Positions 1-4,789 of a stretch of 5,283 nucleotides of DNA are shown piece after piece. The number at the start of each line of letters is the position of its first letter. The first letter of the stretch is position 1. The notes below the pieces were generated by a model. The model ran no database searches. It was not told the origin of the DNA and was given only the letters and a program-made list of their open reading frames with translations. Where the stretch lies: assembly GCA_022562375.1 (NCBI GenBank), contig JADFPK010000144.1, forward strand, positions 1-5,283, in the 5' to 3' direction. The DNA comes from Pseudomonadota bacterium (GTDB taxonomy: Bacteria > Pseudomonadota > Alphaproteobacteria > SMXQ01). The translations under genes were made by a program, and so were the position numbers.

Positions 1-44
1 GAGGGGACCCGATTTCACCGTCCTTGGAATGGTTCCACCTTCGC

Positions 45-128
45 GCCGATCTATGCCGCGAGTACGCCATCGGCGAAGCGACGTTCTACGACTGGAAAAA
101 CAAGTTCGGCCGCCTGGGCGCATCTTAG
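45..128 (+). pseudogene. IS3-family transposase OrfA remnant (C-terminal HTH fragment)
   Basis: Reading the frame that ends at the TAG at 126-128 gives ADLCREYAIGEATFYDWKNK and then FGRLGAS. This closely resembles the helix-turn-helix part of OrfA proteins of IS3-family elements (pattern LCR..G...ATFY.WK.K.G). Only about 27 residues look related to the family. The codons before about position 45 are open but do not resemble OrfA, and the reading frame stops where a full OrfA would continue into its leucine-zipper segment. No OrfB reading frame and no terminal inverted repeat could be recognised downstream. I infer a decayed insertion-sequence relic, not an active element. The left boundary is approximate, and a fragment of another HTH_Tnp_1-type protein is possible. 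Confidence 0.6.
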
Positions 129-150
129 GGCCGCCTGGGCGCATCTTAGG
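108..150. repeat. Perfect 21-bp tandem duplication, two copies
   Basis: Bases 109-129 are repeated exactly at 130-150, and the period-21 match also includes base 108. The repeat covers the last codons and the stop of the transposase remnant. Because 21 is a multiple of three, the second copy stays in phase and encodes GRLGAS plus another TAG at 147-149. A two-copy exact repeat like this suggests a recent slippage or duplication event, or an assembly artefact. Confidence 0.9.
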
Positions 151-221
151 TACGTAGTCCTAATTCTGCGTCTCCATGACTCGGAATCGGCGAAAAAGGC
201 AAATTTTCTGCGAGATTTAGA

Positions 222-250
222 TTGTCATTTCGCCCATTCGGGACTATTTT
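222..250 (+). promoter_or_regulatory. Candidate sigma70-type promoter for the binding-protein gene
   Basis: TTGTCA at 222-227 matches five of six bases of the -35 consensus. It is separated by exactly 17 bases from TATTTT at 245-250, which matches four of six of the -10 consensus. Transcription would start near 257, giving a leader of about 95 bases before the ATG at 352. The surroundings are AT-rich. This is pattern matching only; no experimental start is known. Confidence 0.5.
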
Positions 251-255
251 ATCGT

Positions 256-287
256 GTCAAAATTGGTTATATTATCGAAATTGTGAC
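256..287. promoter_or_regulatory. Imperfect inverted repeat, possible operator
   Basis: GTCAAAATT at 256-264 is mirrored by AATTGTGAC at 279-287. The 9-base arms carry one mismatch and are separated by 14 bases. The dyad lies directly over and downstream of the predicted transcription start, where a repressor site would sit. Arm length and AT-rich content suit a dimeric regulator, but no regulator gene is in the window and the dyad could be chance in AT-rich DNA. Confidence 0.3.
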
Positions 288-339
288 CTTGGCTCGACAG
301 GTTGCCGAGATAGACTGCGGTTTCGCATCGCAAATCATT

Positions 340-345
340 AGGAGA
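340..345 (+). promoter_or_regulatory. Shine-Dalgarno site fixing the start at 352
   Basis: AGGAGA lies six bases before the ATG at 352, a near-ideal ribosome binding site. This is why I prefer that start to the in-frame GTG at 283. Confidence 0.8.
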
Positions 346-351
346 AATATC

Positions 352-1317
352 ATGAACAAGAAGCTGGTTTTGGAGACCACCGCGCCATTCCAGGGATTGG
401 CCGAGCTCGTCGCTTACGACGAGGGCCTGTTCGAGAAGGAAGGGCTCACCATCGAATGGATCGACCGGGAGAAGGGCGTCGACAAGAGCGCGCAGCTCCA
501 CATTACCAGCCACAAGGACGCGCCGCGCTTCGCCAGCCACGGCAAAATGATGGAGCAGGGCAAGGCCGACCTCTATAACGCCTGCGAATGGGGCAACTAT
601 TCGCGCGTCGAAGGCACCAAGGTCGAGAGCCGCCAAATCGGCCGCCGCTCGATCGTGACCTACGCGGCGCTGGTGGTGCGTGACGATTCGCCGGTGCAGA
701 CCGCACAGCAGTTCGCCAACCGCCAGATCGGCGTTCCGTTCTTTTCCGGCACCCATTATCTCACGCTTCAGATGCTGGAAGGCTTTGTCCCGCGCGATTT
801 GATCAAGCTCGGCCGCGTGCCGAACGGCTCAAACTACCGCTTCAAGATGCTCACGGACGGCACCGTCGACGCCACCACGTTGACCGAGCCCTACATCACG
901 CTCGCCGAGAAAAGCGGTTGCCGCACCGTCATCGCGGCCTTCCATCACGGCACCGAGGTCGCCTCCGATCGCGTCGACGCCGAGACCTACAGTGCGTTCA
1001 ATCGCGGGGTGCGCGCGGCGGTGCGCCGCATCAATGCGGACAAGGGCGCGTACATGCACTACTTCATCGACTACTACAAAGACCTCGACCCCGAGGGGAT
1101 GGCCAGGCTCAAGGTCAGCGACCTCAACGAGAGCCGCCTGTTGCTGGTCGATCCGGCGCCGATTCCCGACGACGAGCGGCGGCGCACGTTCGAGTGGATG
1201 AAAAGCTGGGACTTGCTGGAAACGTTGGACAGCGACACCGAGCTGGTCAACGAGGACGTGCAGCAGCACGGCTATCGGCGGGCGGCGGGCGAGGAAACCG
1301 GTTTACCCGCCTCTTGA
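352..1317 (+). CDS. NMT1/THI5-like (SsuA/TauA-type) substrate-binding-fold protein, no signal peptide
   Basis: The 321-residue product has the layout of the NMT1/THI5-like, nitrate/sulfonate/taurine-type periplasmic-binding fold. It starts with a strand and the typical segment APFQGLAELVAYDEGLFEKE (11-30), continues with GLTIEW (31-36), and has pocket-like segments NACEWGNYSR (76-85), FSGTHY (131-136) and TEPYITLAEKSGC (178-190). Known relatives bind small organic or sulfur/nitrogen ligands for ABC importers, while a minority are cytoplasmic enzymes (THI5 pyrimidine synthase, DszB-type desulfinases). Here the N-terminus MNKKLVLETT goes straight into the fold, with no signal peptide or lipobox, so I infer a cytoplasmic protein. 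No permease or ATPase gene is adjacent. Cys78 and Cys190 are the only cysteines. The gene stands alone behind its own candidate promoter and is convergent with recQ. The family assignment is fairly sure; ligand or reaction is unknown. Confidence 0.8.
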   Translation: MNKKLVLETTAPFQGLAELVAYDEGLFEKEGLTIEWIDREKGVDKSAQLHITSHKDAPRFASHGKMMEQGKADLYNACEWGNYSRVEGTKVESRQIGRRSIVTYAALVVRDDSPVQTAQQFANRQIGVPFFSGTHYLTLQMLEGFVPRDLIKLGRVPNGSNYRFKMLTDGTVDATTLTEPYITLAEKSGCRTVIAAFHHGTEVASDRVDAETYSAFNRGVRAAVRRINADKGAYMHYFIDYYKDLDPEGMARLKVSDLNESRLLLVDPAPIPDDERRRTFEWMKSWDLLETLDSDTELVNEDVQQHGYRRAAGEETGLPAS

Positions 1318-1323
1318 ATTCGA

Positions 1324-1344
1324 CCGGGATTATTTGGCTCCCGG
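1324..1344. other. Short hairpin between convergent genes
   Basis: CCGGGA at 1324-1329 pairs with TCCCGG at 1339-1344 across a 9-base loop. It lies in the 43-base gap between the binding-protein stop and the recQ stop. No T-run follows on either strand, so it is at best a weak transcript-end structure. Confidence 0.3.
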
Positions 1345-1360
1345 CACGGGGGCGCGGGGT

Positions 1361-3220
1361 CTAAGGGAGGACATCGTCTAGCCCGCTTGGCGAGGAGGAC
1401 GTGGAAGCGGCAATGGCGTCGAGGAACGGCGCCGCGAAATCCTTCAGTTTGACCGCGCCGACGCCGTTGACCTCGGCGAATTCGGCGGCATTTCGCGGCC
1501 GCCGCCGCGCCATGTCGGCGAGCGATCGGTCGGAAAAGACGACATAGGCCGGCACGCCGCGCTCCCTGGCGAGGTCGAGGCGCAGTTCCTTGAGCCGGGC
1601 GAACAGCGCCGTCTCGGCCTCGGACAACTCCGCTACCGGCTCCCCGCTCCGGGCCTTGCGCCGCGCCGGCGGGGTCGGGCGCATGGTGTCCTGGCGATAA
1701 CGGAAGCTTTCCTCGCCCCGCGCCAGCTCCTGGCCCTTGGCGGTGATCGCCAGCCCGCCATAGCCTTTGATGTCGAGGCGGAGGAATCCCGCCGCCACCA
1801 GCTGGCGGATCAGCGAGCGCCATTCCTCCTTCTTGTGTTCGCCGCCGGCGCCGAAGATGGCCAAGCGGTCATGGCCGGCCCTGGCGACCTTCTCGGTCAG
1901 CGTGCCGCGCAACACATCGATGATGTGGATGGCGCCGAAGCGTTGCCCGGTGCGATCAACAGCGATGAGGATTTGCTGCCCCTCCGTCGTGCCGTCCACC
2001 ATTTCGGCGGGGTCGAGGCAGACGTCGCAATTGCCGCACGGTTCGATGCTCTCGCCGAAATAGGCCAGCAGGGCGCCGCGGCGGCAGGCCGGGGACTCGC
2101 AATAGCCGATCAGCGCGTCGAGGCGCCGGTGCTCGCGCCGCTTGCGCTCCTCGCCGGCCTCTTCCTGCTCGATGAACACCCGGCGCATGCGGATGTCGTC
2201 CAGCCCGTACAGCATGTGCGCCTCGGCCGGCCGGTCGTCGCGCCCGGCGCGGCCGATCTCCTGGTAATACGCCTCGAGACTTCCGGGCAGGTCGGCGTGG
2301 AAGACGAAGCGGACGTCGGACTTGTCGATCCCCATGCCGAAGGCGATGGTCGCCACTATGACGACGCCCGGTTCGGTCATGAAGACGTTCTGGTGGGCAT
2401 CGCGCTCCGCCTTGTCCATGCCGGCGTGATAGGGCAGGGCGTGGACCCCCTCCTCGCCGAGAAAGGCGGCCGCCGCTTCGGTCTTCTTCCGCGACAGGCA
2501 GTAGACGATGCCGCTCATCCCGCGATGGCGTTCGATGAACGAGAGCAACTGGGGTTTCCAGCCGCGCTTCATCTCCACCGTAAGCTTTATGTTCGGGCGG
2601 TCGAAGCCAAGGACGATGATCTCCGCATCGCCGGCGAACAGCTGCGCCGAGATGTCCTCGCGGGTGACCTCGTCGGCGGTTGCCGTCAGCGCCGCGGTGG
2701 GAACGCCGGGAAAGATCTCCCGCAGGCGGGAGAGGCCCTGGTATTCGGGGCGGAAGGAGGGACCCCATTGCGAGATGCAGTGGGCCTCGTCGATGGCGAT
2801 CAGGCGGACGTCGAGCCGCCCGAGCGCCGCCAGCATCCGCTCGGTCATCAGCCGTTCCGGCGCCATGTAGAGAAGCCGCGTCTCGCCCGAGGTGGCGCGC
2901 CGCCACGCGGCGACATTCTCCGCGCGGCTGCGCGAAGAGTTGATGGCATCGGCGGCGACACCGGCGAGACGCAACGCCGCCACCTGATCCTGCATCAGGG
3001 CCACCAGCGGCGAGACGACGATGGTGATGCCGCCCTGGACCAGCGCCGGCAGCTGAAAGCAAAGCGACTTGCCGGACCCCGTCGGCATGACCGTCAGCAC
3101 GTTTCGCCCGGCCAGCAGCGCGTCCACCGCCTGCTCCTGGCCGGGACGGAAATCGTCGAAGCCGAAGACCTCCTTCAAGACCCGTCGTTTTTCGTCGTGA
3201 TGGTTCCCGGACGTCTGCAT
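1361..3220 (-). CDS. recQ: ATP-dependent DNA helicase RecQ
   Basis: This 619-residue protein is a full-length RecQ helicase, a 3'-5' SF2 enzyme that unwinds DNA in recombination and fork repair. Motif 0 is FRPGQEQ (24-30). Walker A is PTGSGKS (46-52), the DEAH box is at 144-147, motif III is ALTATA (177-182) and motif IV is GIVYCLSR (237-244). YHAGM is at 264-268, IAFGMGIDK at 292-300 and motif VI QEIGRAGRD at 320-328. Four zinc-ligand cysteines follow (379, 395, 398, 401; CRR...CGNCDVC). A winged-helix (RQC) region spans about 408-510 and an HRDC domain about 532-605. Length and domain order are normal for the family. The aromatic-rich loop reads QWGPSFRPEY (151-160), where E. coli RecQ has GHDF. 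The start is the first possible one, since an in-frame TAG lies at 3229-3227, and no good Shine-Dalgarno precedes it. The gene is divergent from the CMD gene and convergent with the binding-protein gene. Confidence 0.96.
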   Translation of the reverse strand: MQTSGNHHDEKRRVLKEVFGFDDFRPGQEQAVDALLAGRNVLTVMPTGSGKSLCFQLPALVQGGITIVVSPLVALMQDQVAALRLAGVAADAINSSRSRAENVAAWRRATSGETRLLYMAPERLMTERMLAALGRLDVRLIAIDEAHCISQWGPSFRPEYQGLSRLREIFPGVPTAALTATADEVTREDISAQLFAGDAEIIVLGFDRPNIKLTVEMKRGWKPQLLSFIERHRGMSGIVYCLSRKKTEAAAAFLGEEGVHALPYHAGMDKAERDAHQNVFMTEPGVVIVATIAFGMGIDKSDVRFVFHADLPGSLEAYYQEIGRAGRDDRPAEAHMLYGLDDIRMRRVFIEQEEAGEERKRREHRRLDALIGYCESPACRRGALLAYFGESIEPCGNCDVCLDPAEMVDGTTEGQQILIAVDRTGQRFGAIHIIDVLRGTLTEKVARAGHDRLAIFGAGGEHKKEEWRSLIRQLVAAGFLRLDIKGYGGLAITAKGQELARGEESFRYRQDTMRPTPPARRKARSGEPVAELSEAETALFARLKELRLDLARERGVPAYVVFSDRSLADMARRRPRNAAEFAEVNGVGAVKLKDFAAPFLDAIAASTSSSPSGLDDVLP

Positions 3221-3228
3221 CGGACGCT

Positions 3229-3234
3229 ATTCTA
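3229..3234 (-). promoter_or_regulatory. Candidate -10 element of recQ
   Basis: Read on the minus strand, these bases are TAGAAT, five of six of the -10 consensus. The -35 region 17 bases upstream is poor (CTAGCA, three of six). The element ends eight bases before the recQ ATG, so a start at normal distance would fall at about 3221-3223 and leave almost no leader. Confidence 0.3.
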
Positions 3235-3313
3235 ATGTTTCCCGCCGAGAATGCTAGATTGCCGCCGGTCCTTACTTTCATAGGCGGATGGAATGAATGG
3301 GAGCATAGCGAAC

Positions 3314-3880
3314 ATGGCGAAGAAGAGATTGAGACCGCTTGGAGACGACGAAATGACCGAAGAGCAGCGGCGCGTCGCCGCGGTGATCATGACCGGTCCG
3401 CGCGGAGGACTGCGCGGTCCCTTCCCGGCATTGCTGCGCAAGCCCAAGCTGGCGGAAAGCGCGCGAAGGCTCAGTGACTGCATCCGTTATGACAATGTCT
3501 TGGCGCCGCCGCTTCGGGAATTGGCCATCATCATCGTCGCGCGCCACTGGGATGCGCATTATGAATGGTATGCCCATAGCTCGATCGCCCTCGATGAGGG
3601 GCTCGGGCCCGAGATCGTCGATGCCATCGCCCAAGGCGAAGAACCGGATGGGCTCGGCATCGATGAAAAGATCGTCTATGACTTCAGCCGGGAATTGCTG
3701 GAGAAGAACGATCTCAGCGATGCCACCTACGACGCGGTCCTCGCCCGATTCGGCGAGGCCGGCGTGGTCGATCTCACGGCGACCATCGGCTTTTACTGCT
3801 TTGTCTCGGTGACGCTGAACATGCTCCGGGAAGAGGTGCCCGACGGTGGCAAAAACTTGCCCGACATAGAACCACGATAA
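3314..3880 (+). CDS. Carboxymuconolactone decarboxylase (CMD)/AhpD-fold family protein
   Basis: The 188-residue product belongs to the CMD/AhpD-like superfamily of small all-helical proteins. The core is RELAIIIVARHWDAHYEW (68-85) followed by YAH (86-88). The thiol pair and histidine of AhpD (CxxCxxxH) are replaced by A81-x2-E84-x3-H88, as in decarboxylase-type members, so a peroxidase-partner disulfide role is unlikely. The later segment ATIGFYCFVSVTLNML (156-171) fits the C-terminal family helix. No signal peptide or membrane segment is seen. I chose the ATG at 3314 because MAKKRLRPLGDDEMTEEQRR resembles the usual family beginning and GGGAG (3299-3303) lies ten bases upstream. An in-frame ATG at 3293, with AGGCGG five bases before it, would add seven residues and cannot be excluded. 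The gene is divergent from recQ, and the GIY-YIG gene follows after four bases. The substrate is unknown. Confidence 0.85.
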   Translation: MAKKRLRPLGDDEMTEEQRRVAAVIMTGPRGGLRGPFPALLRKPKLAESARRLSDCIRYDNVLAPPLRELAIIIVARHWDAHYEWYAHSSIALDEGLGPEIVDAIAQGEEPDGLGIDEKIVYDFSRELLEKNDLSDATYDAVLARFGEAGVVDLTATIGFYCFVSVTLNMLREEVPDGGKNLPDIEPR

Positions 3881-3884
3881 GCCG

Positions 3885-4151
3885 GTGCCGTGCTTCGTTT
3901 ATGTCCTGGGGGCCGAGGGCAGGGGCGGATACCGCACCTATGTCGGTTGGACCAACGATTTGGATAGGCGCCTGGACGAGCATAATTCAGGCGCCGGCGC
4001 GCGTTCGACCCGAGGCCGCGAATGGGTCCTTCTCTATGCCGAGCGCCACGACACCCGCCGGCAGGCGATGAGCCGGGAATGGCACCTCAAGCGGGATCGG
4101 CGGTTTCGCAAATACCTGACCCCGCCGGCATCGCCAGAGGAAAAGCGATGA
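3885..4151 (+). CDS. Small GIY-YIG nuclease-domain protein (UPF0213/YhbQ-like)
   Basis: The 88-residue product is a stand-alone GIY-YIG domain. The GIY element is YVL (6-8) and the YIG element YVG (19-21). WTNDLDRRLDEHNSG (22-36) carries the conserved arginine and histidine, and SREWHLK (63-69) has the presumed metal-binding Glu65. Relatives are small single-domain proteins such as YhbQ; some show nuclease activity, but their cellular role is poorly defined. Compared with YhbQ-type members there are about three extra residues between the two motif strands (GAEGRGGYRT). The GTG at 3885 is the only possible start, because an in-frame TAG lies at 3867-3869. There is no clear Shine-Dalgarno, and the CMD stop codon ends at 3880, so translational coupling to the CMD gene is likely. 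The basic residues at 69-77 would suit nucleic-acid binding. Confidence 0.85.
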   Translation: MPCFVYVLGAEGRGGYRTYVGWTNDLDRRLDEHNSGAGARSTRGREWVLLYAERHDTRRQAMSREWHLKRDRRFRKYLTPPASPEEKR

Positions 4152-4172
4152 CCAGGCACCCGGTTCGGCTAT

Positions 4173-4200
4173 TTTACGCCGGCGCGATAGATGCTATTTT
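4173..4200 (+). promoter_or_regulatory. Candidate promoter of tRNA-Ser
   Basis: TATTTT at 4195-4200 is preceded by TGC, giving an extended -10 element. TTTACG at 4173-4178 lies 16 bases upstream and matches four of six of the -35 consensus. Transcription would begin near 4207, giving a 5' leader of about 34 bases to be removed by RNase P. It sits just after the GIY-YIG stop codon. Confidence 0.45.
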
Positions 4201-4209
4201 GTCGCGGAT

Positions 4210-4227
4210 TTCGCAACGAGTTGCGGA
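4210..4227 (+). other. Inverted repeat in the tRNA-Ser leader
   Basis: CGCAAC (4212-4217) and GTTGCG (4220-4225) are perfect inverted copies around GA. The pairing extends outward by a T-G wobble and a T-A pair. In RNA it would fold as a short stem with a tight loop in the leader; in DNA it could be a binding site. It ends 13 bases before the mature tRNA. Confidence 0.4.
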
Positions 4228-4240
4228 TTCGGTAACGGTT

Positions 4241-4331
4241 GGAGGGGTGGCCGAGTGGTCGAAGGCGCACGCCTGGAGTGCGTGTATGCGGTGAACCCGT
4301 ATCGTGGGTTCGAATCCCACCCCCTCCGCCA
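4241..4331 (+). tRNA. tRNA-Ser, anticodon GGA
   Basis: A complete class II tRNA folds here. The acceptor strands GGAGGGG (4241-4247) and CCCCTCC (4321-4327) pair fully. The D-arm is GCCGAGTGGTCGAAGGC. The anticodon stem CACGC/GCGTG (4268-4272, 4280-4284) holds the loop CTGGAGT with anticodon GGA at 4275-4277, reading UCC and UCU. A long variable arm follows (about 4285-4303), as expected for serine tRNAs. The T-arm is GTGGG-TTCGAAT-CCCAC (4304-4320). The discriminator is G at 4328 and CCA is encoded at 4329-4331. No duplicated 3' end that would mark an integration site is seen in the window. Confidence 0.96.
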
Positions 4332-4337
4332 GCCTTC

Positions 4338-4350
4338 GCTGCTCGGCAGC
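4338..4350 (+). other. Hairpin just after tRNA-Ser
   Basis: GCTGC-TCG-GCAGC forms a five-base-pair stem seven bases after the tRNA CCA. Outside it, CCTTCGC (4333-4339) could alternatively pair with GCGAAGG (4372-4378). No T-run follows, so it may be a 3'-processing or weak pausing structure. Read-through into the membrane-protein gene is plausible. Confidence 0.3.
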
Positions 4351-4375
4351 TACGGCGGAATGAAACCAAGCGCGA

Positions 4376-4381
4376 AGGGGG
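4376..4381 (+). promoter_or_regulatory. Shine-Dalgarno site for the gene at 4388
   Basis: AGGGGG lies six bases before the ATG at 4388 and supports this small open frame as a real gene. Confidence 0.6.
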
Positions 4382-4387
4382 TGCGCC

Positions 4388-4732
4388 ATGATCGTTCTCT
4401 GCGTCCTCGGCTGGGTATTGGCGCTTAGCGCCGGCTTCGTGCTCGGCGCCGAGTTGGTTTCCTTCGCCGGTACCGGCAAGTATCACGTCATCGCCGCCGG
4501 CGAGCTTTGGTTCGAGCTTCACTCGGGCTCGCTCAACCTCTCCCAGGCGGTCATCCAGCGTTACCTCCACCCGTGGCTGTGGGAGCCCGCCATCGTCACC
4601 GTGCTGCGCGCCCCGGCCTCGGCCCTGTTCGGCGTGCCGGGCCTGGCGCTGATCGGGCTTTGGGTGGTGAAGCGTAAGCGAAAGGAAGGCGATCCGGTAT
4701 CGGCGCTCGGCGAGGACGGCACGCCGGATTGA
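4388..4732 (+). CDS. Small two-helix membrane protein of unknown function
   Basis: I do not recognise the family. The 114-residue product has a hydrophobic N-terminal helix (about 2-20, VLCVLGWVLALSAGFVLGA-like) and a second at about 78-94 (SALFGVPGLALIGLWVV). The basic stretch KRKRK (95-99) and an acidic tail follow. By the positive-inside rule the C-terminus should be cytoplasmic. If the first helix is a retained anchor, the N-terminus is also cytoplasmic and the loop 28-75 (rich in aromatic residues, with WFELHSGSLNLSQ and RYLHPWLWEP) is periplasmic. The loop is amphipathic and looks conserved in character, not random. A good ribosome binding site supports the start. The gene lies 56 bases after tRNA-Ser and may be transcribed from the same promoter. 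It is convergent with lepA, with a strong hairpin between them. Confidence 0.75.
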   Translation: MIVLCVLGWVLALSAGFVLGAELVSFAGTGKYHVIAAGELWFELHSGSLNLSQAVIQRYLHPWLWEPAIVTVLRAPASALFGVPGLALIGLWVVKRKRKEGDPVSALGEDGTPD

Positions 4733-4750
4733 GCGGACGGACCCGATCCC

Positions 4751-4789
4751 AGGCGGCGTCGGCGGGGCCGTCCCGATCGCCGCCTATTT
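4751..4789 (+). terminator. Probable intrinsic terminator after the membrane-protein gene
   Basis: AGGCGGCG (4751-4758) pairs perfectly with CGCCGCCT (4778-4785), and TCGG (4759-4762) pairs with CCGA (4773-4776). This gives a 12-base-pair GC-rich stem with one bulged T and a 10-base loop. On the plus strand it is followed by ATTTC, a weak T-run. The 3' arm overlaps the lepA stop codon. On the minus strand no T-run follows, so any effect on lepA would be weaker. Confidence 0.55.

Larger units (their letters stand above)
151..351. other. Non-coding upstream region of the binding-protein gene
   Basis: No gene is supported here. The stretch is clearly more AT-rich than the coding DNA around it, especially from about 195 to 285. 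It holds the candidate promoter, the dyad and the ribosome binding site described separately. A GTG at 283 opens the frame of the downstream gene, but the 23 extra residues it would add look neither like a signal peptide nor like family sequence, so I treat them as untranslated leader. Confidence 0.6.

Noticed and set aside
283..351. GTG start that would extend the binding-fold protein by 23 residues
   Set aside because: The extension is not signal-peptide-like, it overlaps the candidate operator, and an excellent ribosome binding site serves the ATG at 352.
1835..3235. Long plus-strand open frame (466 codons) opposite recQ
   Set aside because: It is fully antisense to a complete, motif-confirmed recQ. 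Its translation is low-complexity in character and matches no family; such shadows are common in GC-rich DNA.
1956..3281. Long minus-strand open frame (441 codons) in another frame of recQ
   Set aside because: It overlaps recQ out of frame, and its arginine-, glycine- and alanine-rich translation is typical of a frame-shifted shadow.
4022..4294. Plus-strand open frame running from the GIY-YIG gene into tRNA-Ser
   Set aside because: It overlaps both a recognisable nuclease-domain gene and a structural tRNA and has no family resemblance. The ATG at 4148 overlapping the GIY-YIG stop also leads only into the tRNA.
4241..4331. tRNA-Ser as an integration (att) site of a mobile element
   Set aside because: No integrase gene, no repeat of the tRNA 3' end and no mobile cargo are seen on either side within the window.
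4169..4570. Minus-strand frame across the tRNA with a stretch like GGGIRTHDTGSPHTRTPGVRLRP
   Set aside because: This is the well-known spurious translation of an antisense serine tRNA gene, often mis-annotated as a hypothetical protein.
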